Below are positions 15,509 through 22,746 of a stretch of DNA of 24,638 bases, piece after piece. The stretch's first letter is position 1. The number at the start of each line of letters is the position of its first letter. Below the pieces are notes generated by a model that saw nothing but the letters and a program-made list of their open reading frames with translations, did no database searches and was not told the origin of the DNA. Source of the DNA: a virus; the IMG/VR virus record IMGVR_UViG_3300005253_000231, positions 1 through 24,638 of that record; one strand, 5' to 3'. The translations under genes were made by a program, and so were the position numbers.

Positions 15509-15529
15509 ATCGTTAGAAAATCTAACGAT
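15509..15529 (-). other. Perfect 9-bp hairpin just upstream of the decoration-gene ribosome-binding site
   Basis: The inverted repeat ATCGTTAGA/TCTAACGAT is separated by only three bases and has no mismatches. On the transcript it ends 6 bases before an AAAGGAAGAGG ribosome-binding region and about 25 bases before the ATG of the decoration-like gene. It could stabilise a processed 5' end or keep the ribosome-binding site unpaired. An operator-like DNA site is a possible alternative for a perfect palindrome of this kind, but no promoter is visible next to it. Confidence 0.65.
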
Positions 15530-15538
15530 GATAAATGT

Positions 15539-15594
15539 GGCCGGTCAGCTAACATGACCTGAGTAACTGACCGGCCTGGTTCACCCCCTCAGGT
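15539..15594 (-). other. Capsid 3' RNA hairpin with potential pseudoknot
   Basis: Three bases after the capsid TGA the transcript contains ACCTGAG (15594-15588). Next comes a perfect 10-bp stem GGCCGGTCAG/CTGACCGGCC (15576-15567 with 15548-15539) around an 18-base loop. The loop holds CTCAGGT (15563-15557), the exact complement of the upstream ACCTGAG, so an H-type pseudoknot or an alternative hairpin is possible. The stem is followed by ACATTTATC rather than a run of T, so a classical intrinsic terminator is not well supported. Roles could be transcript 3'-end protection, partial termination or processing after the highly expressed capsid gene. Confidence 0.7.
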
Positions 15595-15596
15595 GA

Positions 15597-16847
15597 TCAT
15601 GCGGCGCACTTGAGAAGCTTGATCGCTTCGTGGAGCACGATGATGCCTGTGTTCCAGCGCGCCATCGTGAAGATCACGATGCCGTCACCAGCACGAGTAA
15701 ACTCGTCACGGATGATGCTGAAGCCAGTACGATCGATGATGGTGTAACCACGTGCGAAATCACCGAATGCGACGGCATAGGCGTTCGCCGCTTCATCGGG
15801 CATCGAGTTCGCAATGATGTACGGGAACCCATTGATCGTGTTCGGGGTCGCACCGTTCATACCGGGCTGCCAAAGGAACGCACCCTGCTCGTCGCCAGCA
15901 GTGATGGCATCCTCACGCTTCCCACGAAGTGAGGCGAGGACCCGGCGATTGAGAACATAGACGGGGTTGTACCCAGTCTTCAATTCGCCAGTCAGCTTGA
16001 TCATGTCAGAAACAGAAACCAAAGCCGAAGTGTCACCGGCCAAAGCATCCGCCTGAAGGGTTGCATCCTGTACGATACCGACAGGCTGCTTCACTCCATT
16101 ACCAACGATGAACCCGTTACCTTCACCGAAGCCGAAAGCTTCGCTGGAGTCCAGGGTAATTTCAGCCTCCATGTTGAACACGCTGTCCATCAGCATGTCC
16201 TTCGTGATCGGAGTCTGGAACGTCTGGCGATACGGAGTCACCGTGACGTTCTCGTAGGTCGAAGCACTTTCCGCAGCAGAGCCCGTCTCGCCTTCGTACG
16301 TCGCCGTCGGGATCGTGCTACGAATCGACATTTCCATCGACTTGTTGGAGATGGTACGAACGCGTGCGACAGAGCGGAATGGATCAATTTCTGTGATCTT
16401 CTTCGTGATCACCGGATCCATCTCGGAGGTCGTCAGAACACCACCATCAACGGCGGAGTCAGTCCGGAGCAAAGCCTTCTGCTCCATCGAAATTCCCTCG
16501 GTACCTTCACGGCACCAATCCGTCATGGCCTTGTACTCTTCCGTCGTACTGAATGCTTCGGGCGGAAGACCTGCGTTCTTGTTCCGAGCGAATGTCGCTT
16601 CCAGCTCATCAACACGCTTGTTGATTTCGCCATTCTCGACGCCCTTCTTCTCGAGCTCTTCGGTCAGGGACTTGAGCTCGAGCGACTGCTTCGTAATTTC
16701 CGAATTCGCAGCCGTGACCTCAGCGCTCTTCGTTTCCCAACCATCGAGAACGACATTCAGTCGCTCTACCTTCTCAGGGTCCATGCGGCTCGAGGCGACT
16801 TCCTTCTTCAGCTCCTCGAACGCTGCACCAATTTCATGCGGTTCCAT
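15597..16847 (-). CDS. Major capsid protein, HK97 fold
   Basis: This is the shell-forming protein. The 416 residues divide into an N-terminal scaffold-like delta domain (about 1-100, heptad-rich helix including LELKSLTEELEKKGVENGE) and an HK97-fold body beginning near LLRTDSAVDGGVLTTSEM. Body features typical of the family are DPVITKKITEIDPFRSVARV, the TYEGETGSA and YRQTFQTPITKDMLMDS segments (E-loop/P-domain region), FIVGNGVKQPVGIV and the late INGFPYIIANSMPDEAA followed by VAFGDFARGYTIIDR. Cleavage by the upstream protease probably falls between the helix and the body (about 95-130), but I cannot place it. A strong AGAAGGAAA ribosome-binding site precedes the ATG. Secondary structures in the next intergenic region suggest separate control of message abundance downstream. 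Confidence 0.95.
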   Translation of the reverse strand: MEPHEIGAAFEELKKEVASSRMDPEKVERLNVVLDGWETKSAEVTAANSEITKQSLELKSLTEELEKKGVENGEINKRVDELEATFARNKNAGLPPEAFSTTEEYKAMTDWCREGTEGISMEQKALLRTDSAVDGGVLTTSEMDPVITKKITEIDPFRSVARVRTISNKSMEMSIRSTIPTATYEGETGSAAESASTYENVTVTPYRQTFQTPITKDMLMDSVFNMEAEITLDSSEAFGFGEGNGFIVGNGVKQPVGIVQDATLQADALAGDTSALVSVSDMIKLTGELKTGYNPVYVLNRRVLASLRGKREDAITAGDEQGAFLWQPGMNGATPNTINGFPYIIANSMPDEAANAYAVAFGDFARGYTIIDRTGFSIIRDEFTRAGDGIVIFTMARWNTGIIVLHEAIKLLKCAA

Positions 16848-16891
16848 TTTTGAGTTTCCTTCTTTCGAGTTAATAGGTCAGTCGCCCTGCC

Positions 16892-17908
16892 CTAAAGTAC
16901 CTCACGGATTTCTGAAAATCCCTTTTCCAGAGCATCCATCAAGGCTTTCGTTTCGTCCACCTCTTCCTTTGCAGGCTTCAGTGGCTCACGACTTCGAACC
17001 AAGTATCTCACGGCTGCCTTGCTAAACAAGCCAGTCGCTCGAAGCCTTTGCTCCAAGTCGCCGTCTTCCCAACTCTTCACTTCGTCAAGCCCATAGAAAT
17101 GAGCCGTCTCGAATGGAGAGTCAATATTCATCTTGGCGAGATATCGTTCAGCCTGAACAATCAACGCCTTCGTTTCTTCGCTCTCGTCCAGCTCCTTGAG
17201 TTCAAGTGATGCGTCTCTGACTGCTTGAGGAACAGCCACGAGCTTGCCGTCAAGAACATCGCCGATAAGAAATCGCTCGTCACCGCAAAGAAAAGCATGA
17301 GCTCCATTGCCAATGCGGAAAGGCATCTCGTCAATCCGTTTCCTGGCCTCAGCAGACTTGAACTCAAAGTCTGCGGGTGCGATATCAAGTTCGATGAAAT
17401 CATGAACTAGCCCCTTCACCTCTGTGATTGGCGCGTGCCTGTTCTTCGGCTCATCTACAATACTACCTTCGCCGATAATCGCTTTGTAGATATCACGAGT
17501 CGCCGCATTGACTCGATCTCTAACCGTACGGAAACCAATAGAGAAGTCAGTCAACACCCCCTGCTTCACCATCGAGTACAGCTCGCGACCACGCTTCGTC
17601 TCGAGGTTCACCTCGCCCTCAACCCACAGACCGATGGCGTCTTCCTTGACCTTGTCGATGGGGAATCCACCAACGGATTCTCCATGATTGTCACAGAGTC
17701 GAATCTGGCGATCGCCACGTTGCTTATGTTCAAGGATCGACTCCTTGAACGCACCAGGCATGAATCGGTCTGGCTTCCCATATCGACCGGGCTGGATATC
17801 GGGCTTCCAAGAAGCAAGATAACCACGAACGATCCCGACAGGAACACCATTACGAGTAACCTGAGCCCCGGTCTCAAGTACATCAGATGAAAACTTATAC
17901 TCAATCAT
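16892..17908 (-). CDS. Prohead protease, HK97 family (S78/U35-like), with C-terminal extension
   Basis: This serine protease is encapsidated in the prohead and removes the capsid delta domain during maturation. Key segments are IVRGYLASW, then FMPGAFKESI, the histidine motif LCDNHGESVGGF (His about 75) and VKQGVLTDFSIGFR with the likely nucleophile Ser about 123, spaced as in HK97 gp4-type enzymes. The protein is long (about 338 residues). After the protease core comes FLIGDVLDGKLVAVPQAV and a helical segment to MNIDSPF, a module I recall as recurring in longer phage proteases, then a charged helical tail. I chose ATG 17908 because AGGA sits 8 bases upstream. ATG 17914 is only 2 bases from it, and ATG 17944 lacks a Shine-Dalgarno and overlaps the previous gene. 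It precedes the capsid gene, as usual. Confidence 0.88.
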   Translation of the reverse strand: MIEYKFSSDVLETGAQVTRNGVPVGIVRGYLASWKPDIQPGRYGKPDRFMPGAFKESILEHKQRGDRQIRLCDNHGESVGGFPIDKVKEDAIGLWVEGEVNLETKRGRELYSMVKQGVLTDFSIGFRTVRDRVNAATRDIYKAIIGEGSIVDEPKNRHAPITEVKGLVHDFIELDIAPADFEFKSAEARKRIDEMPFRIGNGAHAFLCGDERFLIGDVLDGKLVAVPQAVRDASLELKELDESEETKALIVQAERYLAKMNIDSPFETAHFYGLDEVKSWEDGDLEQRLRATGLFSKAAVRYLVRSREPLKPAKEEVDETKALMDALEKGFSEIREVL

Positions 17909-17918
17909 ATTCATAATC

Positions 17919-18665
17919 CTAACGTGCCTCTGTGATAAATCCATCGAATGAAGATATTAAATCAATGTTCGTAGTACTTCCGATTAATTGCACCTTCAAT
18001 ATGCCTGGACCATGGAAAACCTTTGGCGGATTATACTCCCGTATCCACCGCTCGTCTGTAGTCACTTCGAAACTTTCCTTATTCGTCCATGCGGTACCGA
18101 ACACGGCGTTGACCGCTGGATCTTCCATCCACAGAACTTTCCCAGTCGCGCGCAACGCCACTCCAGCAGTCTTGATCAACGCCGCCCTGAGTTGATTGAT
18201 ATGCAAGATCATACGACTTGAGATCCCAAAGATCGTCATTTGAGTTTGACTATTTCCAGCGATTATTGCTGCGGTAATCGTAGAGTCTGGTGCGGCAGCA
18301 GTCGCAGTGATATGACCCACATTGAATCCAGTCGCACCCCAAACCAATCCTTTCATCCTGTAGATCATCACATACTCGTTCACAGTATTGACTGGAGTTA
18401 CTCCGTTAAGGATAACCGTTTCATATGTGTCAAAACGCGAGTCCCAAGATGTCAATCCTCGAATGAAAACTTCCTGTAACCCTAGGCCCGGAGAATCATC
18501 AGAAGGACTAGTAGAAACGAGAGAATGAATACGCGCCGCAGTCGGAGCGACTCAAACAATTGTTCCGCCTAGCGCAATGATGGCGACTGAAGCCCCATCA
18601 TGAACGTCAGTTGGAGCTGCGTCAAGATTATCAGTCTCTCCAAACTTGTTGATCGACCTATTCAT
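17919..18665 (-). CDS. Virion (probable head) structural protein interrupted by an in-frame TGA at codon 38
   Basis: From an ATG that overlaps the MuF stop (ATGA) the frame reads 37 residues (MNRSINKFGETDNLD..., ending LGGTIV), meets TGA at 18554-18552, and continues without another stop for 210 residues (VAPTAARIHSLVSTS..., ending FDGFITEAR). The only standard start after the TGA is TTG at 18455, which would discard 32 residues that look like conserved family sequence. The whole resembles a phage virion protein family I know by pattern: an N-terminus like NRSINKFGE, a central APTAAR-h-HSLVSTS stretch, NGTTPVNT-like repeats (here NGVTPVNT) and a GP-x-h-h-K-h-Q C-terminal strand. A tryptophan would fit the TGA position well, and TGG is one base away. 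Possibilities are readthrough, a nonsense mutation, two separate products, or a sequencing error. TGA is a normal stop elsewhere in this operon. Confidence 0.75.
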
Positions 18666-19828
18666 TTCTTTTTAATCTTGTTGATGATCCTATTAGGCGT
18701 TTGCGAAAGTAACGATTGGTGCCTCTTCTTCAATCTCTCAAGCTGGGTCTGTAAAGCTCTTTGACCACCAGTGTCTTTTCGCTTGAACGCTGAGGAGAAC
18801 TGTTTTTCAACACTGTCGATCTTCCGTTGTGAATTCGCCAGTTCCTTATCAAGTTTGTCAATTGGAACCTTACGAGTCTGAAATCCTTTCTTTATACCCT
18901 TCTTAGTTCGCCCTTTCGGTCGAGGAAAAGTGAAGCCCGGCGGCAATGGAACTGTGATGGTTGCGCCGACCGTTTCTGCTCCCTCTGGAGCGATTGCACC
19001 AAGGTCCTCCCTCTTGACCCGTCCCTTCCTGATCTTCGCGATCGCAACTCGATCATAGTAGGCAGAGCAACGACATCGCTGGATGTTGCCCTGCGAAGCT
19101 CCGAGGGAGAGATCCCCTGGAAAAAGTAGCTTTTCTCCGCTGACGTCAAATGGCTTATCCGGAAGACGAGCTTGTCCATCTGCTCTGAGATGATTGAATG
19201 CTCCAACTCTAACACGACTGTCTCCAAGTGAGTCCCATATCTTGATCTTCTTTTCGCCTGCTGCCTTTAGCTCCAGATCGGTTTCGTCACCGAGAAGGAC
19301 GGCTGCTTCCACGAGCTTCGCAAATTCCGCTGACCATTGCGTCTCATAGATAGAGATTCCGTGAGAGCGACCTGCAAGCATACGTTCAAGGTTTGCACCT
19401 GCAACTCCAGCAACCTGTCCACGTGAAGCAGTGGGGTGATCTCGTTGCGCACGTCCGATCGCTTGCTCAATGTTCTTTTGAGTCGTGCGAAGAATTCTCT
19501 GACTCTGATCATCTACCCGTTCCCCGTAATGGAAGCTCAACGTGCGATTTACGATCGCCGATTCTTCTCTCGTTATCCCTACCGCTTTCGGAAGCACACC
19601 CCGAATATCGTCCTTGAAAATGTTTCCGACTTTCCGATAATGCGGAGCGAGCATCTGTGGGATATCGTCTGTCCCTGTGACATCAAGTACCGATCCGCTT
19701 TCTCTATACCTTGCTTCAACCGAACGCACCACCTTCGTATTGAATCTCACCAACTTAGTATGAAGTTGAAGTTCAGCTGTCCGTTTCCTCCGAACGTCGA
19801 TCTGAGTTTGTCTTCGTGGCGCGGCCAT
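18662..19828 (-). CDS. MuF-type minor head protein
   Basis: This is the portal-associated minor capsid protein of the Mu gpF/SPP1 gp7 type, thought to help assemble proheads or be packaged with DNA. The 388-residue protein has a helical N-terminal half (about 1-190). The MuF C-terminal domain then shows KIWDSLGDSRVR (about 196-207), H213, LLFPGD (about 234-239) and the terminal NIQRCRCSAYY (about 248-258), in the order W, D-x-R-x-R, H, PGD, CRC that defines the family. The last 130 residues are a basic, proline-containing linker and a predicted coiled coil (about 310-375) ending KIKKK, which is an extension beyond the core domain. It follows the paralogue triplet by three bases, and its TGA overlaps the ATG of the next gene, which fixes that start. 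Confidence 0.9.
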   Translation of the reverse strand: MAAPRRQTQIDVRRKRTAELQLHTKLVRFNTKVVRSVEARYRESGSVLDVTGTDDIPQMLAPHYRKVGNIFKDDIRGVLPKAVGITREESAIVNRTLSFHYGERVDDQSQRILRTTQKNIEQAIGRAQRDHPTASRGQVAGVAGANLERMLAGRSHGISIYETQWSAEFAKLVEAAVLLGDETDLELKAAGEKKIKIWDSLGDSRVRVGAFNHLRADGQARLPDKPFDVSGEKLLFPGDLSLGASQGNIQRCRCSAYYDRVAIAKIRKGRVKREDLGAIAPEGAETVGATITVPLPPGFTFPRPKGRTKKGIKKGFQTRKVPIDKLDKELANSQRKIDSVEKQFSSAFKRKDTGGQRALQTQLERLKKRHQSLLSQTPNRIINKIKKK

Positions 19829-19831
19829 ATT

Positions 19832-20269
19832 TCACAGAAGCTCGTCAATGCCAAAGCTAACCTTAACGTCAGCCCCGTTGGTAGTTTTCCACATACTGAA
19901 GAATGCTCCAGGTGGAACAAAAATCCCACGAAGAGTGGCTACACCACGACTTTGATTTGCTCGCATAAAAAAGTGCTTAGGGCTTGTCGGGGCATTAATA
20001 ATCAATAGATGCCCTGGTCGAATAATTGTCTGTAGCGCGACTCCGGGCTCCGAAATTACGAGTGGCGTAATCGCTGCGTCCGGTTCGTCCATGTCAGGAG
20101 AAGCAGAGACATACCAAGCGTAATCGAACGAATCCATATCAAGCGTATGGATCATTACTCCACGGGAGCTAGCATGTGACGCGATGTCCAGACCTGCAAG
20201 CCGACCAACAATCCCAGTAAGATCAATCCCGCCAAAAATACGAATAAGGTTTCCGAAAGGGCGATTCAT
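19832..20269 (-). CDS. Unknown virion-region protein, paralogue C of a tandem triplet
   Basis: At 145 residues, this is the last gene of the triplet. It starts RPFGNLIRIF, carries SSRGVMIHTLDMD, then ALQTIIRPGH, FMRANQSRG, an LRGIFVPPGAFFSM segment and an ending SFGIDELL. The LQTIIR-x-G, R-x-NQ-x-R, PG and S-x-x-IDE positions line up with paralogue B. The first eleven residues also match paralogue A. Beta-rich composition with an FVPPG-type turn is common in virion proteins, but I know no family for it. It overlaps paralogue B by ATGA and stops three bases before the MuF-like gene, keeping it in the head-assembly block. Alternatives are a capsid vertex or portal-proximal decoration protein, or an injected internal protein. 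The sequence does not distinguish these. Confidence 0.83.
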   Translation of the reverse strand: MNRPFGNLIRIFGGIDLTGIVGRLAGLDIASHASSRGVMIHTLDMDSFDYAWYVSASPDMDEPDAAITPLVISEPGVALQTIIRPGHLLIINAPTSPKHFFMRANQSRGVATLRGIFVPPGAFFSMWKTTNGADVKVSFGIDELL

Positions 20270-20712
20270 GAGGCAACCTCGTCAATAATGGCTGAATAAG
20301 ACATTGCGGAATTTACGCTGCTGCGCAAAAACGTCAATGTCCATCCTGGTGCAATGAATAACGGGACCAAAGACCCATCAAACACCCTGCCTTGATTTGA
20401 GCGAATAATATAGTCACTTGCCCCAGGCAATGTCCCAGCAGAAATTCTACCTTGACGAATAATCGTTTGCAACGTATGGCCCGGAAGCGAAACGAACACA
20501 GGAGTGATAACAGTAATGTTCGCATTAATCAATGGAGAAGCATTAGCCGTTAGTGTCATTCCCAACGAAATGTCAGCATTATCGAACCGACTTACGAAGA
20601 GACCCTTTCCGTCAACATGGGCCTCAATTGAACATGCAGAAGTCTCTGCGATAGTTGCAGGCTCCTCAGAACTGAAAAAGAATCTCGCAAGATTTCCAAG
20701 AGGGTAAGACAT
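20266..20712 (-). CDS. Unknown virion-region protein, paralogue B of a tandem triplet
   Basis: At 148 residues, this is the middle gene of the triplet. It has YPLGNLARFF at the N-terminus, a G-K-G version of the RG segment (VDGKGLFVSRFDN), and then a central block shared closely with paralogue C: HTLQTIIRQGR, P-G-A-S-D, IIRSNQGRV, followed by PLFIAPGWTLTF and an ending S-x-x-IDEVA. The alternation of hydrophobic residues and absence of long helices suggest a beta-sandwich. Its stop overlaps the start of paralogue C by ATGA. All three copies have intact frames and a diverged sequence, so this looks like an old duplication retained under selection rather than a recent amplification. The function is unknown. 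Location between portal and minor head protein suggests a structural or head-assembly role. Confidence 0.83.
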   Translation of the reverse strand: MSYPLGNLARFFFSSEEPATIAETSACSIEAHVDGKGLFVSRFDNADISLGMTLTANASPLINANITVITPVFVSLPGHTLQTIIRQGRISAGTLPGASDYIIRSNQGRVFDGSLVPLFIAPGWTLTFLRSSVNSAMSYSAIIDEVAS

Positions 20713-20713
20713 G

Positions 20714-21169
20714 TTAATCCTTCGTCAATACGTCTATGATAAAACTACCTTCAAGCTCGTCAGTGACAGTAGTTTTAATGAACATGAGATAATACGTCGG
20801 CGGAACATACATCGGTGTGCGCGGACCCATTATAGAAGGGGAGATTGATGTATTATTATGCCTAAAAGGGCGATCACCTTCAAGTCTTGTATATCCACCG
20901 ATGACACGACCATGACCAAATATTCCAGCAGTATCGAAATTAGGATCTGACTTAAACTTCGGTGAGCCACTGATCGTGTTAGTAAGAAATGCACTGCTCG
21001 TTAGCTTAACGACTACGTCTACGATATCGGTGAAATCGTAATGATAAACAAGTATCCCACGCGAATCGCTCGGAGCAAAGAAAGAAATTCCAGCACTGGC
21101 TCCGACAGCATTATTATCAATAGAAGCCAACATAATTCGTACAGCAGAACCAAAAGGGCGAAGATTCAT
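20714..21169 (-). CDS. Unknown virion-region protein, paralogue A of a tandem triplet
   Basis: This 151-residue protein of unknown function is the most diverged of three consecutive related genes lying between portal and MuF. Features shared with the other two copies are the N-terminal P-x-G-x-x-x-R motif (RPFGSAVRIML), an S-R-G segment followed by an aspartate (SDSRGILVYHYDF), a central hxGRhxxG element (GHGRVIGG), an R-x-N pair (FRHNNTS) and an aromatic, proline-rich end (YVPPTYYLMF) before IIDVLTKD. Composition suggests a beta-rich soluble protein. There is no signal peptide or membrane segment. It starts in a TAATG overlap with the portal stop and ends one base before paralogue B, so the three genes form a coupled block. 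Position argues for a virion or assembly role (head decoration, portal-associated or internal protein), but I recognise no named family. Confidence 0.82.
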   Translation of the reverse strand: MNLRPFGSAVRIMLASIDNNAVGASAGISFFAPSDSRGILVYHYDFTDIVDVVVKLTSSAFLTNTISGSPKFKSDPNFDTAGIFGHGRVIGGYTRLEGDRPFRHNNTSISPSIMGPRTPMYVPPTYYLMFIKTTVTDELEGSFIIDVLTKD

Positions 21170-22746
21170 TATTCATCACCTCCAAATAGAGGTGCTGGTG
21201 GAAGAGGTTTCGTGGGTTCCGGTGGATCGCCGATGATATCAGAAGCTTCGTTCATACTCATACCGAAAGCTTTCGACATGATCAGAACTGCACTCTGCTT
21301 CGAAAGATCGCCAGAGCCAACGGAAGTGACTAGCCCAATCATGGAAGTAACTTGCGCGCCGTTCAATAGGGCTGATGGATCCCCTAGCGATTCGGCGTCA
21401 TCGTCATCAACCTCCTCGATGGGGTCTGGTGTAGTCTCAGTGAGATCAAATAGATCTGCGTCTTCGTCAAAGACGTCTGAACCATCAGGGACCATTGAAC
21501 TTTGGACATAGAGAATATCACCACCCTCTGTGTCCTCACGACCAAGGATCCCACGCAACTCATTGCGAGATTCGATGCCGATTTTCTTACGAATCTCGAT
21601 CTCTCCAAGAGTCCGCATCTTTAATGTCGTAATCTGCTCTTGATCAACTGTTAGTCGCCATTCCCCCATGTCCATCCCGTATCGCGGGAATAGGAACTCA
21701 GCGAGCCCACCTAACAAGACCTTAGCGAGAGGAAGAACTCCATCGTCATAAAGCGCTAGGATTGCGACTTCATAATTATTCATCGTGCTCGCTGAAAGCG
21801 AAACTAGAGGAAGTGGTACTCCGTAAACGAGAGCAAGCGTCTGCTTAATCATTTCGTGGAGGTTAGCGAAATCCATCTCCTGATTCGTCGCGCCAGCCTG
21901 AATGATCTGGAGCTTACTTCCTGCGCTGACCCCTACAGTACCAGCCCTCGCTGCTCCCCCGTATTGCTGCTTCGTACGGAGCTTCGTCTCTCTGAAATCG
22001 TCTTCATCCATATCTTCTTCAAAGGCGAAATGAAGTGACATGCGACCGCCCTTCTCAAGGATGGATACGTTATGCTCTGTCCCGAGAATCGCTTGACGAA
22101 TGTCACGAGAAGCAGACTTCAAAAGCGACTGACCACGAATCCTGGAACCCCGGTCCGTAGCATAGTCGCGGATCATCTTGAACTCACGAACATTGTCTCG
22201 ATCAAAGAAACGTAGTTGGCGCTCAATGACCTGCTGCGAGTAAACGTCGTTGAAGAAAAGGCCGCCAACTTGATAGATCGAAGGTAATCCGTTTCCACCC
22301 TCAACCGGAGAAACATCCGATGGACTAATCGGGCTCAACTCCAACGGGGGGCGTGTCGGATTGCCAGAAGCGACCATAGTCGTTTCGCCTGTGATGAGGT
22401 AGTGATTCGCCATCGTCTTGAGAAACAACTGCTGTGAGAAACCTGGTGAGGGATTTCGCATGAGATCAAGGAGAGGATGGTCGCGAATAACCTTCCCTTC
22501 CTTGATGTTGAAGAGCACTGGCTCAATGCAAGAGAACGGTTTCGAAATCTTGTTTATTGGAATGCTGACGAACGAAGACTGGTCATAGAGACCCATCGCA
22601 GCCTGAGCTGAATGGGCGTTCGTATATCCATACTTTATAAAGTCAGACGCTCCCTGACTCAGGTTCACATCGTATGATTTCTGCTCTTGGACTGGGATAG
22701 AACCAATCTCTAAATCATTCGAGAACCATTCGGCGATTGGATTCAT
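21169..22746 (-). CDS. Portal protein, HK97-type
   Basis: The dodecameric portal sits at the unique capsid vertex, binds the terminase during packaging and the connectors afterwards. The 525-residue length fits a portal with a C-terminal extension. Visible family features are HPLLDLMRNPSPGFS (about 90-104) followed by a helix and YLITGETTM (about 116-124), the VREFKMIRDYA region that precedes RGQSLLKSA, and KQTLALVYGVPLPLVS in the clip/stem half. An acidic stretch (about 425-455, including EEVDDDDAES) precedes a recurring portal tail module beginning LNGAQVTSMIGLV, and the C-terminus is proline-rich. The ATG overlaps the stop of the Acb2-like gene as ATGA and I see no good Shine-Dalgarno ahead of it, so translation probably depends on coupling to that small gene. 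The stop overlaps the next gene as TAATG. Confidence 0.93.
   Translation of the reverse strand: MNPIAEWFSNDLEIGSIPVQEQKSYDVNLSQGASDFIKYGYTNAHSAQAAMGLYDQSSFVSIPINKISKPFSCIEPVLFNIKEGKVIRDHPLLDLMRNPSPGFSQQLFLKTMANHYLITGETTMVASGNPTRPPLELSPISPSDVSPVEGGNGLPSIYQVGGLFFNDVYSQQVIERQLRFFDRDNVREFKMIRDYATDRGSRIRGQSLLKSASRDIRQAILGTEHNVSILEKGGRMSLHFAFEEDMDEDDFRETKLRTKQQYGGAARAGTVGVSAGSKLQIIQAGATNQEMDFANLHEMIKQTLALVYGVPLPLVSLSASTMNNYEVAILALYDDGVLPLAKVLLGGLAEFLFPRYGMDMGEWRLTVDQEQITTLKMRTLGEIEIRKKIGIESRNELRGILGREDTEGGDILYVQSSMVPDGSDVFDEDADLFDLTETTPDPIEEVDDDDAESLGDPSALLNGAQVTSMIGLVTSVGSGDLSKQSAVLIMSKAFGMSMNEASDIIGDPPEPTKPLPPAPLFGGDE

Noticed and set aside
15539-15594. Classical rho-independent terminator after the capsid gene
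   Set aside because: The stem is strong but is followed by ACATTTATC rather than a T-run, and downstream structural genes clearly need the same transcript. I keep it as a structured element of unknown role.
16315-17025. Long plus-strand open frame (236 codons) antisense to the capsid and protease genes
   Set aside because: It is serine-rich with no recognisable motif, and it mirrors the codon pattern of two secure minus-strand genes. It also spans their intergenic gap without its own ribosome-binding site.
17919-18665. Genome-wide reassignment of TGA as a sense codon
   Set aside because: Terminase, hub, MuF, sponge and other genes end cleanly at TGA in ATGA overlaps with the next start, so TGA is a normal stop here.
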